From Burkholderia sp. BCC0322 (GTDB taxonomy: Bacteria; Pseudomonadota; Gammaproteobacteria; Burkholderiales; Burkholderiaceae): 64,000 bases of DNA. The DNA lies in assembly GCF_902833045.1 (NCBI RefSeq), contig NZ_CADFDU010000001.1:1071927-1135926 (forward strand), written 5' to 3'. The notes under the pieces were generated by a model. It saw only the letters and a list, made by a program, of their open reading frames with translations, did not search any database and was not told the DNA's origin. Position numbers and translations under genes: made by a program. Positions 50,117-58,831 of the stretch are shown in pieces (positions within the stretch are counted from its first letter, which is position 1; each line of letters opens with the position of its first letter).

Positions 50117-51326
50117 TCCGTTCGTGATCGTCGGCGCGGGCCACGCGGCCCGGCGCACGGCCGAAGCGCTGCGCGAGCGCGACGCCGCCGCGCGCATCGT
50201 GATGATCGGCGCGGAGCGCGAGCTGCCGTACGACCGGCCCGCGCTGTCGAAGGATGCGCTGATGAGCGACGGCGGCGAGCAGCGCGCGTTCGTGCGCGAC
50301 GCGGCGTGGTACGACGCACAGCGCATCGAGCTGCGGCTCGGCACGCGCGTCGATGCAATCGAGCGTGACGCGCGGCGCGTGCGGCTCGACGACGGCGCGA
50401 CGCTGCCGTACGCGCGGCTCGTGCTCGCGACGGGTTCGCGGGTGCGCAGGTTCGGCGGCGCGATCGACGAAGGCGTCGAGCCGCATTACGTTCGCACGGT
50501 TGCCGATGCGCGTGCGTTGCGCGCGCAACTCGCGCCGGGCCGCCGTGTCGCGGTGCTCGGCGGCGGTTTCATCGGCCTCGAGGTCGCGGCGGCGGCGCGC
50601 CAGCTCGGTTGCGACGTGACGGTGATCGATCCGGCGCCCCGGTTGCTGCAGCGTGCGTTGCCGGAAGTCGTCGGTGCGTATGCGCGTCAGTTGCACGACG
50701 CGCGCGGCGTGGTGTTTCAGATGGCGACGCTGCCGCGTGCGATTCGTCGTGCACCGGCCGGCGGTGCGATCGTCGAGACCGATCGCGGCGACGTGCAGGC
50801 CGATATCGTCGTGGTCGGCATCGGTGTCGTGCCCAACGTCGAACTTGCGCAGGCGGCCGGGCTCGACGTCGACAACGGGATACGCGTCGACGCGGGCTGT
50901 CGCACGACCGATCCCGCGATCTTCGCGGCGGGCGAGGTGACGATGCACTTCAATCCGCTGCTCGGGCGTCACGTGCGGATCGAATCGTGGCAGGTCGCCG
51001 AGAACCAGCCGGCCGTCGCGGCCGCGAACCTGCTCGGGGCCGACGAAAGCTATGCCGAGCTGCCGTGGTTATGGTCCGATCAGTACGACTGCAACCTGCA
51101 GATGCTCGGGCTGTTCGGCAGCGAATGCACGACCGTCGTGCGCGGTGATCCGGCGAGCGGGCCGTTCACGGTGTTCGGGCTGGGCGACGATGGCAAGATC
51201 GTCGCGGTGGCCGCGGCGAACCTGGGGCGCGACATCGGCGCGTCGCGCCGGCTGATCGCGGCGGGGGCGGTGCCCGATCCTGTGAAGCTCGCCGATCCGG
51301 CGGTGAACCTGAAGACGTTCCTGTAG
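50106..51326 (+). CDS. andAa: Anthranilate dioxygenase ferredoxin reductase
   Basis: 406 residues of the FAD-dependent reductase family used by ring dioxygenases: FVIVGAGHAARRTAEALRE (FAD site), RRVAVLGGGFIGLEVAAAAR (NADH site) and IFAAGEVTMHFNPL (second FAD motif, with Glu where Asp is usual). It oxidises NADH and reduces the AndAb ferredoxin. It is the last gene of the and operon. Confidence 0.93.
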   Translation: MSADPFVIVGAGHAARRTAEALRERDAAARIVMIGAERELPYDRPALSKDALMSDGGEQRAFVRDAAWYDAQRIELRLGTRVDAIERDARRVRLDDGATLPYARLVLATGSRVRRFGGAIDEGVEPHYVRTVADARALRAQLAPGRRVAVLGGGFIGLEVAAAARQLGCDVTVIDPAPRLLQRALPEVVGAYARQLHDARGVVFQMATLPRAIRRAPAGGAIVETDRGDVQADIVVVGIGVVPNVELAQAAGLDVDNGIRVDAGCRTTDPAIFAAGEVTMHFNPLLGRHVRIESWQVAENQPAVAAANLLGADESYAELPWLWSDQYDCNLQMLGLFGSECTTVVRGDPASGPFTVFGLGDDGKIVAVAAANLGRDIGASRRLIAAGAVPDPVKLADPAVNLKTFL

Positions 51327-51449
51327 CAGCCGCATGGTCGTCCGGCCCGGCATGCTGACGATGCCGCCCGCCCGATGGGCGTCGCAATGTTTGTCGGCGG
51401 CACCGCAACCGGTGCATATTAGCGGCATCGTTCGCCCGACCGGTTGCCC

Positions 51450-52736
51450 ATGACGCCAGACAAAGCCCTTGAACTGACACGCAGCAAGCGCCGCGCGCTG
51501 TGGCTGCTGCTGGCCGCGGTCGCGGTGTTCGTCGCGACGATCCTGCTGCCGCGCGGCCCGTGGGTCGACGGCTTCAAGGCCGTGGCCGAAGCCGCGATGG
51601 TGGGCGCGCTGGCCGACTGGTTCGCGGTCGTCGCGCTGTTCCGCCGCGTGCCGATCCCGTTCGTATCGCGCCATACCGAGATCATTCCGAAGAACAAGGA
51701 CAAGATCGCCGACAACCTCGCGGTGTTCGTGCGCGAGAAGTTCCTCGGCCCCGATGCGCTCGCCGCGCAGATTCGCCAGCACGACCCCGCGCAGAAACTC
51801 GGCGCGTGGCTCGGCGAGCCGGCGAACACCGATGCGCTCGGCGGCTATGTGACGAAGCTGATGAGTTTCGCGCTCGACATGACCGACGACGCGCGGATCC
51901 AGTCGTTCGTCCATGACGCGTTTCGCGCGGTGCTCGACCGGGTCGACCTGTCGCAATCGGCCGGCGCGATCCTCGACACGCTGACGAAGGACGGCCGCCA
52001 CCAGGCGCTGCTCGACGATGCGATCGAACAGGTGGTCGACGTGCTCGACAAGGAGGAGAACCGCGAGGTGATCGCGGGCTTCATCGTCGAATGGCTGAAG
52101 ACACAGTACCCGAAGGTCGAGAAGATCATGCCGACGCAGTGGTTCGGCGAGAACGGCGCGCGGATGCTCGCGAGCGCGGTGAGCCGCGTGCTGGAAGGCG
52201 TGGCGGCGGATCCCGAGCACGAGCTGCGGCAGCGCTTCGACCGGACGGTCGTGCGCTTGACCGAGCGGTTGAAGCACGATCCCGCGTTCATCGAGAAGGG
52301 CGAGGAGATCAAGCGGTATATCCGCGACGGTGCCGCGTTCAACGAATATGCGCGCGATCTGTGGGACCAGTTGCGCGAATGGCTGAAGGCCGATCTCGCG
52401 CACCCCGACTCGGCGCTGCACCGGCAGGCCGCGCTGCTCGGCGGCTGGCTCGGTGCGCGGCTGGCGGAAAGCCCGGCATTGCGCGCGTCGCTGAACGAGC
52501 ACGTCGAGAAGGCCGTGCACGAGATGGCGCCGGATTTCGCGGATTTCCTGATGCGTCACATTCGCGACACGGTGCGCAACTGGGATGCGCGCGAGATGTC
52601 GCGGCAGATCGAGCTGAACATCGGCAAGGATCTGCAGTACATCCGCATCAACGGCACGCTTGTCGGTGGACTGATCGGGCTCGGGTTGTACCTGGTGTCG
52701 CTGGTGCCGCGCTGGGCGGCCGGCTGGCTGCATTGA
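51450..52736 (+). CDS. DUF445-family membrane protein
   Basis: 428 residues from ATG 51450; a TTG six bases upstream is also in frame. Hydrophobic segments lie at the two ends (about 17-33, LWLLLAAVAVFVATILL, and about 403-420, LVGGLIGLGLYLVSLVP), and the long middle is helical. Characteristic DUF445 phrases: AEAAMVGALADWFAVVALFR and PFVSRHTEIIPKNKDKIADN. The family has no settled function. It stands alone, with a hairpin between it and the convergent antitoxin gene. Confidence 0.88.
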   Translation: MTPDKALELTRSKRRALWLLLAAVAVFVATILLPRGPWVDGFKAVAEAAMVGALADWFAVVALFRRVPIPFVSRHTEIIPKNKDKIADNLAVFVREKFLGPDALAAQIRQHDPAQKLGAWLGEPANTDALGGYVTKLMSFALDMTDDARIQSFVHDAFRAVLDRVDLSQSAGAILDTLTKDGRHQALLDDAIEQVVDVLDKEENREVIAGFIVEWLKTQYPKVEKIMPTQWFGENGARMLASAVSRVLEGVAADPEHELRQRFDRTVVRLTERLKHDPAFIEKGEEIKRYIRDGAAFNEYARDLWDQLREWLKADLAHPDSALHRQAALLGGWLGARLAESPALRASLNEHVEKAVHEMAPDFADFLMRHIRDTVRNWDAREMSRQIELNIGKDLQYIRINGTLVGGLIGLGLYLVSLVPRWAAGWLH

Positions 52737-52746
52737 TGCGGCCGCG

Positions 52747-52771
52747 GCCATCGCGCAGACGGCGCGATGGC
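52747..52771. terminator. Hairpin between convergent DUF445 and antitoxin genes
   Basis: GCCATCGCGC (52747-52756) pairs with GCGCGATGGC (52762-52771) around a 5-nt loop. It sits right after the DUF445 stop and before the convergent antitoxin end; no T-run. Confidence 0.55.
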
Positions 52772-52784
52772 GCGCGCCCACGCA

Positions 52785-53084
52785 TCACGCGTGCGCTTTC
52801 GAGCCGTGCAGTTGCAGGCCGAGCGCCTTGATGACCTTCAGGATCGTGCCGAAGCTCGGGTTGCCGTCGTGCGACAGCGCCTTGTACAGCCCTTCGCGCG
52901 ACAGTCCCGCATCGCGCGCGACCTGCGACATGCCGCGGGCGCGTGCGATCACGCCGAGCGCGTGCGCGATGAAGGCCGGATCGTCGCCGGCTTCTTGCAG
53001 GCAGGCTTCGAAGTAGTCGGCCATGTCGTCTTCGGTTTTCAGATGGTCGGCCGAATCCCACGGCCGGGTGTGGATCTTGTCCAT
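52785..53084 (-). CDS. HigA-like antitoxin (addiction module antidote)
   Basis: 99 residues with the HI1420-type antidote layout: IHTRPWDSADHLKTEDDMAD, then a helix-turn-helix SQVARDAGLSREGLYKALSH and NPSFGTILKVIKALGLQL. It should bind the toxin encoded just upstream and repress their shared promoter. It starts 3 bp after the toxin stop, the toxin-first order of higBA-type modules. Confidence 0.9.
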   Translation of the reverse strand: MDKIHTRPWDSADHLKTEDDMADYFEACLQEAGDDPAFIAHALGVIARARGMSQVARDAGLSREGLYKALSHDGNPSFGTILKVIKALGLQLHGSKAHA

Positions 53085-53087
53085 CGA

Positions 53088-53405
53088 TTACTCCATGTCG
53101 AGATGCGCAAGCATCGCGTGCGCGGCGCGGATGTCGGCCTGTTGCGTCGATTTATCGCCGCCGCAGAGCAGGATGACCCAGATCGTTCCGCGCCGGACGT
53201 AGTAGACGCGGTAGCCGGGACCGTGGTCGATACGCATTTCGACGACCGGCGAGCCGACGGATTTCCAGTCGCCCGGATTGCCCATCGACAGGCGGTCGAT
53301 GCGTGCCTGGATGCGGCGCTTCGCGACGCGATCCGCCAGGCCGGCAAACCATGCGTCGAAGACGTCGGTGGTCCGGATGCTGAACGTAGGCGCACTGTAG
53401 GGCAT
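53088..53405 (-). CDS. RelE/HigB-like toxin (phage Gp49-type)
   Basis: 105 residues from ATG 53405; an ATG at 53426 would add 7. Family phrases: FDAWFAGLADRVAKRRIQAR, GDWKSVGSPVVEMRIDHGPG, YRVYYVRRGTIWVILLCGGD. Members are usually ribosome-dependent mRNA interferases. It is the first gene of a toxin-antitoxin pair with the gene at 52785. It looks intact. Confidence 0.88.
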   Translation of the reverse strand: MPYSAPTFSIRTTDVFDAWFAGLADRVAKRRIQARIDRLSMGNPGDWKSVGSPVVEMRIDHGPGYRVYYVRRGTIWVILLCGGDKSTQQADIRAAHAMLAHLDME

Positions 53406-53764
53406 TGATTGCAGTATGTCAACCATGGTTCACAGATGTATCGGGCTATTCCGCAGCCGCTACATTAGGGCCGCCAGCTTCGTTTGCGCGCCAAATGGCC
53501 GTTCGGCCGAAGTCGAAGTTTTCCGAATCCGTCTACAATCAATCACGTCTTTGCCGCCCGTGCGCGCTCGCCGCGCACGGGCGGGTCCGTTTGTCCTCCG
53601 GTATCCGGGGGCGCCGCCGCGCATCGCGCATTGCGTGCATTAGGTGGCGGGAAGTGCCGTGGTTTGTGTCCAGTAGGTAAAGCGTCCGCGTGCCGTAGGC
53701 CGGCGCGCGTTCTGAACGCCGCGCGTCCGTAGGCCGGGCAGGCGGCATCAACCGAGAGTCCCCC
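53406..53764. promoter_or_regulatory. Intergenic region upstream of the ThDP enzyme
   Basis: 359 bp without a credible gene. It holds the divergent promoter of the toxin-antitoxin pair, a possible -10 TACAAT at 53534-53539, a stable hairpin at 53556-53582 (11-bp perfect stem, 5-nt loop) and a direct repeat of CCGTAGGCCGG at 53693-53703 and 53727-53737. The hairpin lies in the likely leader of the gene at 53765. Confidence 0.5.
53556..53582. other. Leader hairpin upstream of the ThDP enzyme
   Basis: GCCCGTGCGCG (53556-53566) pairs with CGCGCACGGGC (53572-53582). No T-run follows closely, so it may be a leader structure rather than a terminator. Confidence 0.45.
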
Positions 53765-55405
53765 ATGAAAGCATCGGATCTGTTCGTGAAGGCGCTGGAA
53801 GCCGAAGGCGTCGAGTACGTGTTCGGCATTCCCGGCGAGGAAAACCTCGATCTGCTCGAATCGCTGCGGCGATCGAAGATCAAGCTCGTGCTGACCCGGC
53901 ACGAGCAGGCGGCCGGGTTCATGGCCGCCACCTACGGCCGCCTGACGGGCCGCACCGGCGTGTGTATCGCCACGCTCGGGCCCGGCGCGACGAACTTCGT
54001 GACGGCCGCCGCGTATGCGCAGCTCGGCGGCATGCCGATGCTGATGATCACCGGGCAGAAGCCGATCAAGTCGAGCAAGCAGGGCCACTTCCAGATCGTC
54101 GACGTCGTCGACATGATGCAGCCGCTCACGAAGTTCACGCGGCAGATCGTATCGATCGGCAACATCCCGTCGGCCGTGCGCGAGGCGTTTCGCCGCGCGG
54201 AGGAAGAGCGCCCGGGCGCCGCGCACCTCGAACTGCCGGAAGACATCGCGCACGAGGAGGGCGACGGCAAGCCGATTCCGCGCAGCTTCAGCCGGCGGCC
54301 GGTGGCCGAGGAGAAGGCGGTCGCGCACGCGGTCGACGCGATCCAGGCCGCGCGCCATCCGCTGCTGATGATCGGCGCGGGCGGCAACCGCAAGACCACC
54401 TGCAAGATGCTGCTCGAATTCGTCGACAAGACGGGCATCCCGTTCTTCACGACGCAGATGGGCAAGGGCGTGATCGACGAGACGCACCCGCTGTGGCTCG
54501 GCAACGCGACGCTGTCCGACGGCGATTTCGTGCACCGCGCGATCGAGCATGCGGACTGCATCATCAACGTCGGCCACGACGTGATCGAGAAGCCGCCGTT
54601 CTTCATGCGTACCGACGACAAGACCGTGATCCACGTGAACTTCCTCGGTGCGCAGGTCGACCCCGTCTACTTCCCGCAGATCGAGGTGGTCGGCGACATC
54701 GCGAATGCGGTGTGGCAGATGAAGGAGGCGCTTGCGCCGCAGCCGCACTGGGATTTCGAGCGCTTCGCGATGATCAAGGCGCATTTCGACGCCCATCTGG
54801 AGAAGGGCCAGCACGATGCGCGCTTCCCGATGTACCCGGTGCGAATCGTCAACGATCTGTACAACGCAATGCCGGTCGACGGCATCGTCTGTCTCGACAA
54901 CGGGATGTACAAGATCTGGTTCGCGCGTTACTGGCGCGCGCACGAGCCGAATTCGCTGCTGCTCGACAACGCGCTCGCGTCGATGGGCGCGGGGCTGCCG
55001 TCGGCGATCGCGACGAAGATCGTGCATCCGCAGCGCAAGGTGATCGCCGTGTGCGGTGACGGCGGCTTCATGATGAATTCGCAGGAGCTCGAAACGGCCG
55101 TGCGGCTGAAGCTCGACCTCGTCGTGATGATCCTGCGCGACGACGCGTTCGGCATGATCCGCTGGAAGCAGGAGAACATGAACTTCCCCGATTTCGCGAT
55201 GACGCTGCAGAACCCCGACTTCGTGGCGTATGCGCAAAGCTATGGCGCGCACGGGCATCGCGTCGAATCGGCCGACGATCTCGAGCCGCTGCTGCGCGAG
55301 TGTTTCTCGTCGCCGGGCGTGCACGTGATCGACGTGCCGATCGACTACTCGGACAACGAGCGCGTGCTGAACCGCGAGATCAAGCGCCTGTCGGCGCAAC
55401 TCTGA
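53765..55405 (+). CDS. Acetolactate-synthase-like ThDP enzyme
   Basis: 546 residues of the ThDP-dependent large-subunit family: catalytic Glu in LTRHEQAAGFMAATYGR, TLGPGATNFVTAAAYAQLGG, and the ThDP/Mg site VCGDGGFMMNSQELETAVRL. Members condense pyruvate with a second keto acid or act on related substrates. No regulatory small subunit is adjacent, so the catabolic AlsS-like type or another carboligase is likelier than the biosynthetic IlvB type. It is followed after 29 bp by an aldehyde dehydrogenase, which suggests that the two act in one pathway; the substrate is unknown. Confidence 0.85.
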   Translation: MKASDLFVKALEAEGVEYVFGIPGEENLDLLESLRRSKIKLVLTRHEQAAGFMAATYGRLTGRTGVCIATLGPGATNFVTAAAYAQLGGMPMLMITGQKPIKSSKQGHFQIVDVVDMMQPLTKFTRQIVSIGNIPSAVREAFRRAEEERPGAAHLELPEDIAHEEGDGKPIPRSFSRRPVAEEKAVAHAVDAIQAARHPLLMIGAGGNRKTTCKMLLEFVDKTGIPFFTTQMGKGVIDETHPLWLGNATLSDGDFVHRAIEHADCIINVGHDVIEKPPFFMRTDDKTVIHVNFLGAQVDPVYFPQIEVVGDIANAVWQMKEALAPQPHWDFERFAMIKAHFDAHLEKGQHDARFPMYPVRIVNDLYNAMPVDGIVCLDNGMYKIWFARYWRAHEPNSLLLDNALASMGAGLPSAIATKIVHPQRKVIAVCGDGGFMMNSQELETAVRLKLDLVVMILRDDAFGMIRWKQENMNFPDFAMTLQNPDFVAYAQSYGAHGHRVESADDLEPLLRECFSSPGVHVIDVPIDYSDNERVLNREIKRLSAQL

Positions 55406-55434
55406 ATGTCCCGTTCACAGGAAGGAGCCGCTCC

Positions 55435-56868
55435 ATGTTGAAGGAAACCTATCCGTACTACCTCGCCAACGAAGCCGTCTACGCGAACACCGATCTGGAA
55501 GTGACGGACAAGTTCAGCGGCGAGGTTGCGACGCGCGTCGCGCTGGCCGACGCGAAGGCGATCGATGCGGCGATCGGCGCGGCGGTTGCCGCCGCGAAGC
55601 CGATGCGCGAGCTGCCGGCCTACAAGCGGCAGGCGGTGCTCGACCATTGCGTCGCGCGCTTTCGCGAGCGCTTCGACGAGCTGGCCGAGGCGCTGTGCAT
55701 CGAGGCCGGCAAGCCGATCAACGATTCGAAGGGCGAAGTCACGCGGCTGATCGACACGTTCCGCGTGGCGTCCGAGGAATCGGTGCGTATCGACGGCGAA
55801 ATCATCAACCTCGAGATCTCCGCGCGTGCGCAGGGCTATACGGGCTACACGAAGCGCGTGCCGGTCGGCCCGTGCTCGTTCATCTCGCCGTTCAACTTCC
55901 CGCTGAACCTCGCCGCACACAAGGTCGCGCCCGCGCTCGCGGCCGGCTGTCCGTTCGTGCTGAAGCCCGCGAGCCGCACGCCGATCGGCGCGCTGATCAT
56001 CGGCGAGGTGCTCGCCGAAACCGACTTGCCGAAGGGCGCGTTCTCGGTACTGCCCGCGCATCGCGACGGCGCCGATCTCTTCACGACCGACGAGCGCTTC
56101 AAGCTGCTGTCGTTTACGGGCTCGCCGGCCGTCGGCTGGGCGCTGAAGGAGAAGGCCGGCAAGAAGAAAGTCGTGCTGGAGCTCGGCGGCAACGCGGCCG
56201 CGATCGTCGACGCGGACCAGCGCGACCGGCTCGACTACGTGGTCGAGCGTCTCGCGTTCGGCGCGTACTACCAGTCGGGCCAGAGCTGCATCGGCGTGCA
56301 GCGGGTCCTCGTGCATGCCGACCTGTACGACGCGTTGCGGGAAAAGCTGATCGCGAAGACCCGTTCGCTGAAGATGGGCGATCCGAAGGATCCGTCGACG
56401 TTCGTCGGCCCGATGATCTCCGAATCCGAATCGCGCCGGCTGTCGGGCTGGATGGATGCGGCCGTCGCGGCGGGCGCGAAGATCGTCGCGGGCGGCAAGG
56501 TCGATGGCGCGATGTTCGAGGCGACGCTGCTCGAAAACGTCGGGCACGATCAGGACCTGTACCGGAAGGAGGCCTTCGGCCCCGTCGCGATCCTCGAGAA
56601 ATTCGACCGCTTCGACGATGCGCTCGCGCGCGTGAACGACAGCGACTTCGGGCTGCAGGCCGGCGTGTTTACCGATTCGCTCGCACATGCGCAGCGTGCG
56701 TGGGACGAGCTGGAGGTCGGCGGCGTCGTGATCAACGACGTGCCGTCGTTCCGCGTCGACAACATGCCGTACGGCGGCGTGAAGGATTCGGGGCTCGGCC
56801 GCGAAGGGATCCGCTACGCGATCGAGGACATGACCGAGCCGCGGCTGATGGTCGTGCGGCGCCGGTAA
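55435..56868 (+). CDS. Aldehyde dehydrogenase (NAD(P)-dependent)
   Basis: 477 residues from ATG 55435 with GGAAGGAG upstream. Catalytic residues are visible: Glu in KVVLELGGNAAAIV and Cys in QSGQSCIGVQRVLV; NAD-site phrases SFTGSPAVGWALKEKAGKKK and SPFNFPLNLAAHKVAPALAA. It oxidises an aldehyde to the acid. Co-transcribed with the ThDP enzyme upstream and ended by a strong terminator at 56896. The family is broad (GapN/lactaldehyde-type similarity), so no substrate is assigned. Confidence 0.88.
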   Translation: MLKETYPYYLANEAVYANTDLEVTDKFSGEVATRVALADAKAIDAAIGAAVAAAKPMRELPAYKRQAVLDHCVARFRERFDELAEALCIEAGKPINDSKGEVTRLIDTFRVASEESVRIDGEIINLEISARAQGYTGYTKRVPVGPCSFISPFNFPLNLAAHKVAPALAAGCPFVLKPASRTPIGALIIGEVLAETDLPKGAFSVLPAHRDGADLFTTDERFKLLSFTGSPAVGWALKEKAGKKKVVLELGGNAAAIVDADQRDRLDYVVERLAFGAYYQSGQSCIGVQRVLVHADLYDALREKLIAKTRSLKMGDPKDPSTFVGPMISESESRRLSGWMDAAVAAGAKIVAGGKVDGAMFEATLLENVGHDQDLYRKEAFGPVAILEKFDRFDDALARVNDSDFGLQAGVFTDSLAHAQRAWDELEVGGVVINDVPSFRVDNMPYGGVKDSGLGREGIRYAIEDMTEPRLMVVRRR

Positions 56869-56895
56869 CGCGCGGGCAGGCAGCGCGGCGCCGCG

Positions 56896-56939
56896 ACGGC
56901 ACGCAGGCGGGCGATCGGGCCGGCCCGCGTGCCGTTTTT
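56896..56939 (+). terminator. Rho-independent terminator after the aldehyde dehydrogenase
   Basis: ACGGCACGC (56896-56904) pairs with GCGTGCCGT (56927-56935), with an inner GGGC/GCCC pair, followed by a run of five T. Confidence 0.85.
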
Positions 56940-56947
56940 CATGGCGT

Positions 56948-56999
56948 CGTGCACCTCGTGCACCTCGTGCACCTCGTGCACCTCGTGCACCTCGTGCAC
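56948..56999. repeat. Tandem repeat of a 9-bp unit (5.8 copies)
   Basis: CGTGCACCT is repeated five times without change, then a partial CGTGCAC. Each unit contains the palindrome GTGCAC. It lies between a terminator and the antiporter gene, outside any credible gene. Copy number may vary between strains by slippage. Confidence 0.9.
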
Positions 57000-57154
57000 G
57001 TCGGGCCGGCGCCGGCTCGCACGGTGCCCGCGGCACGCGGCGGGCCGCCCGAACGCGCTCGACTGCGGGCCTCGCCTCGTGATGTAATCGCGCGAAACTG
57101 CCGACCGGGGTACGACGCCGGAAAGCGCGAATTCATTCTTCACGAGGTCGATTC

Positions 57155-58738
57155 ATGTCTCCCGTCTCGGCATTCAAGCTGGTTTTGTTGTCATTCCTCG
57201 CGATCGTCGCGCTTGAATGCATCGCCAAGCGGCTGCGGCTGCCGCCCGCGGCCGCGCTGCTGATCGGCGGCATCGGCATCGCGTTCATCCCCGGCCTGCC
57301 GCCGATCAATCTCGACCCCGAACTGGTGCTGCTGGTGTTCCTGCCGCCGCTGCTGATGGACGGCGCGTACTTCTCGGTGTGGGAGGAGTTCAAGCGCCAC
57401 GTCGGCGGCATCCTGCTGCTCGCGATCGGCGCGGTCGTGTTCACGACGTTCGCGGTCGGATTCGCCGTGCACTGGGTGGCGCCGTCGTTGCCGTGGGCCG
57501 CGTGCTTCGCGCTCGGCGCGATCGTGTCGCCGCCCGACGCCGTTGCAGCGAAGGCCGTGCTCGAGCGCGTCGCGCTGCCGCGCCGGCTGATGGTGCTGCT
57601 CGAGGGCGAGAGCCTGTTGAACGATGCGGCCGGCCTCGTGCTGTTCCGCTTCGCGGTCGCGGCCGCGCTGACCGGCGCGTTCAGCCTCGAGCACGCGGTC
57701 GTGCGCTTCGCGGAGCTGGGGCTCGGTGGCGTGGCGATCGGCTTTGCGGTCGGCAAGCTCGTCGTGTGGTTCCTGAAGCTGCTCGACGACGACTATCTCG
57801 TGATCACCGTTGCGGTGATCGCCGGCTGGATCGCGTACATCGCGGGGGAAATGGCCGAAGTGTCCGGCGTGATCGCCACCGTCACGGCCGGCATGATCAT
57901 CGGCTGGCATCAGCACGAGGTGTTCTCGGCGGCCGTGCGCACGCGCGGCACCGCGTTCTGGCAGGTCATCGTGTTCCTGCTCGAAGCGATGGTGTTCGTG
58001 CTGATCGGGCTGTCGCTGCGCGGCGCGATCCACCGGCTCGGCGGCTTCGAGCAGGTGCTCGCCACGATGGTGCCGCCGATGCTCGCGGTGCTGGCGGCGG
58101 TGATCGTGTCGCGCTTCGTGTGGATTTACGCGGTCGAGGCGCTGAAGTGGCCGGTGCGCGGGATCGCGCGGCGCGGTGAAGCGCCCGACTGGAAGGCCGC
58201 GACGATCATGAGCTGGGCCGGGATGCGCGGCGTCGTCACGCTGGCGATCGCGTTGTCGCTGCCCGAGGCGATGCCCGGCCGCGACGTGATCCTGGTCGCG
58301 TCGTTCGCGGTGATCCTCGTCACCGTGCTGCTGCAGGGCACGACGATCGGGCCGCTGATCCGGCTGTTGCGCCTGCCGCAGCGCGAAGAACGCGCGGCCC
58401 ACCACCTGACCGAGCCGCAGACGTGGGCGTACGTCGAGGCGGCGCAGCTCGCGGCGATCCAGCCGCTCGTGCGCGACGAGAACGGGGTCGTGATCCATCC
58501 ACGCCTGCTCGAGCAGTACACCTATCGCGCGGAATTGACCGAGCGGGCGAAGAACGAGCCCGCGTATCCGGCAGAAGTGCGTGCCGCACACTATGACGTC
58601 GTGCTGGCCGCGATCAAGGCCGGGCGTGCGGAACTGTTGCGCCTGCACCGTTCGGGCCACATCCACGACGAGATGCTGCACGCACTCGAACGCGACCTCG
58701 ACCTGCAGGAAGTGTCCGCGCAGCACGCGCGCGGGTAA
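57155..58738 (+). CDS. CPA1-family Na+/H+ (cation/proton) antiporter
   Basis: 527 residues with about 12 membrane segments over the first 400 and a cytosolic C-terminal tail rich in charged residues. Diagnostic phrases: SPPDAVAAKAVLERVALPRR, EGESLLNDAAGLVLFRFAV (the ND pair of CPA1 transporters) and SWAGMRGVVTLAIALSLPE. It exchanges protons for Na+ or K+ across the inner membrane for pH and salt balance. It is monocistronic, with a terminator behind it. Confidence 0.93.
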   Translation: MSPVSAFKLVLLSFLAIVALECIAKRLRLPPAAALLIGGIGIAFIPGLPPINLDPELVLLVFLPPLLMDGAYFSVWEEFKRHVGGILLLAIGAVVFTTFAVGFAVHWVAPSLPWAACFALGAIVSPPDAVAAKAVLERVALPRRLMVLLEGESLLNDAAGLVLFRFAVAAALTGAFSLEHAVVRFAELGLGGVAIGFAVGKLVVWFLKLLDDDYLVITVAVIAGWIAYIAGEMAEVSGVIATVTAGMIIGWHQHEVFSAAVRTRGTAFWQVIVFLLEAMVFVLIGLSLRGAIHRLGGFEQVLATMVPPMLAVLAAVIVSRFVWIYAVEALKWPVRGIARRGEAPDWKAATIMSWAGMRGVVTLAIALSLPEAMPGRDVILVASFAVILVTVLLQGTTIGPLIRLLRLPQREERAAHHLTEPQTWAYVEAAQLAAIQPLVRDENGVVIHPRLLEQYTYRAELTERAKNEPAYPAEVRAAHYDVVLAAIKAGRAELLRLHRSGHIHDEMLHALERDLDLQEVSAQHARG

Positions 58739-58790
58739 GGCCGCAGGCCTGCGTCATACCGCCATCGAGCGGCCGGCGCCAGCCGGCTCG

Positions 58791-58831
58791 AAGCGCGTCC
58801 GGTCCGATCGCGGTCCGGCGCGCTTTTTTTT
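58791..58831 (+). terminator. Rho-independent terminator after the antiporter
   Basis: A GC-rich, slightly bulged stem (GCGCG, CCGG, CCG paired with CGG, CCGG, CGCGC) around an ATCG loop is followed by eight T. Confidence 0.85.

Noticed and set aside
56948-56999. CRISPR-like array
   Set aside because: Units are 9 bp and directly adjacent with no spacers; no cas genes are present.
56814-57143. Frames encoding HEV or CTR repeats over the 9-bp tandem array
   Set aside because: They exist only because a 9-bp repeat keeps frames open; they run antisense to the antiporter leader and lack ribosome sites.
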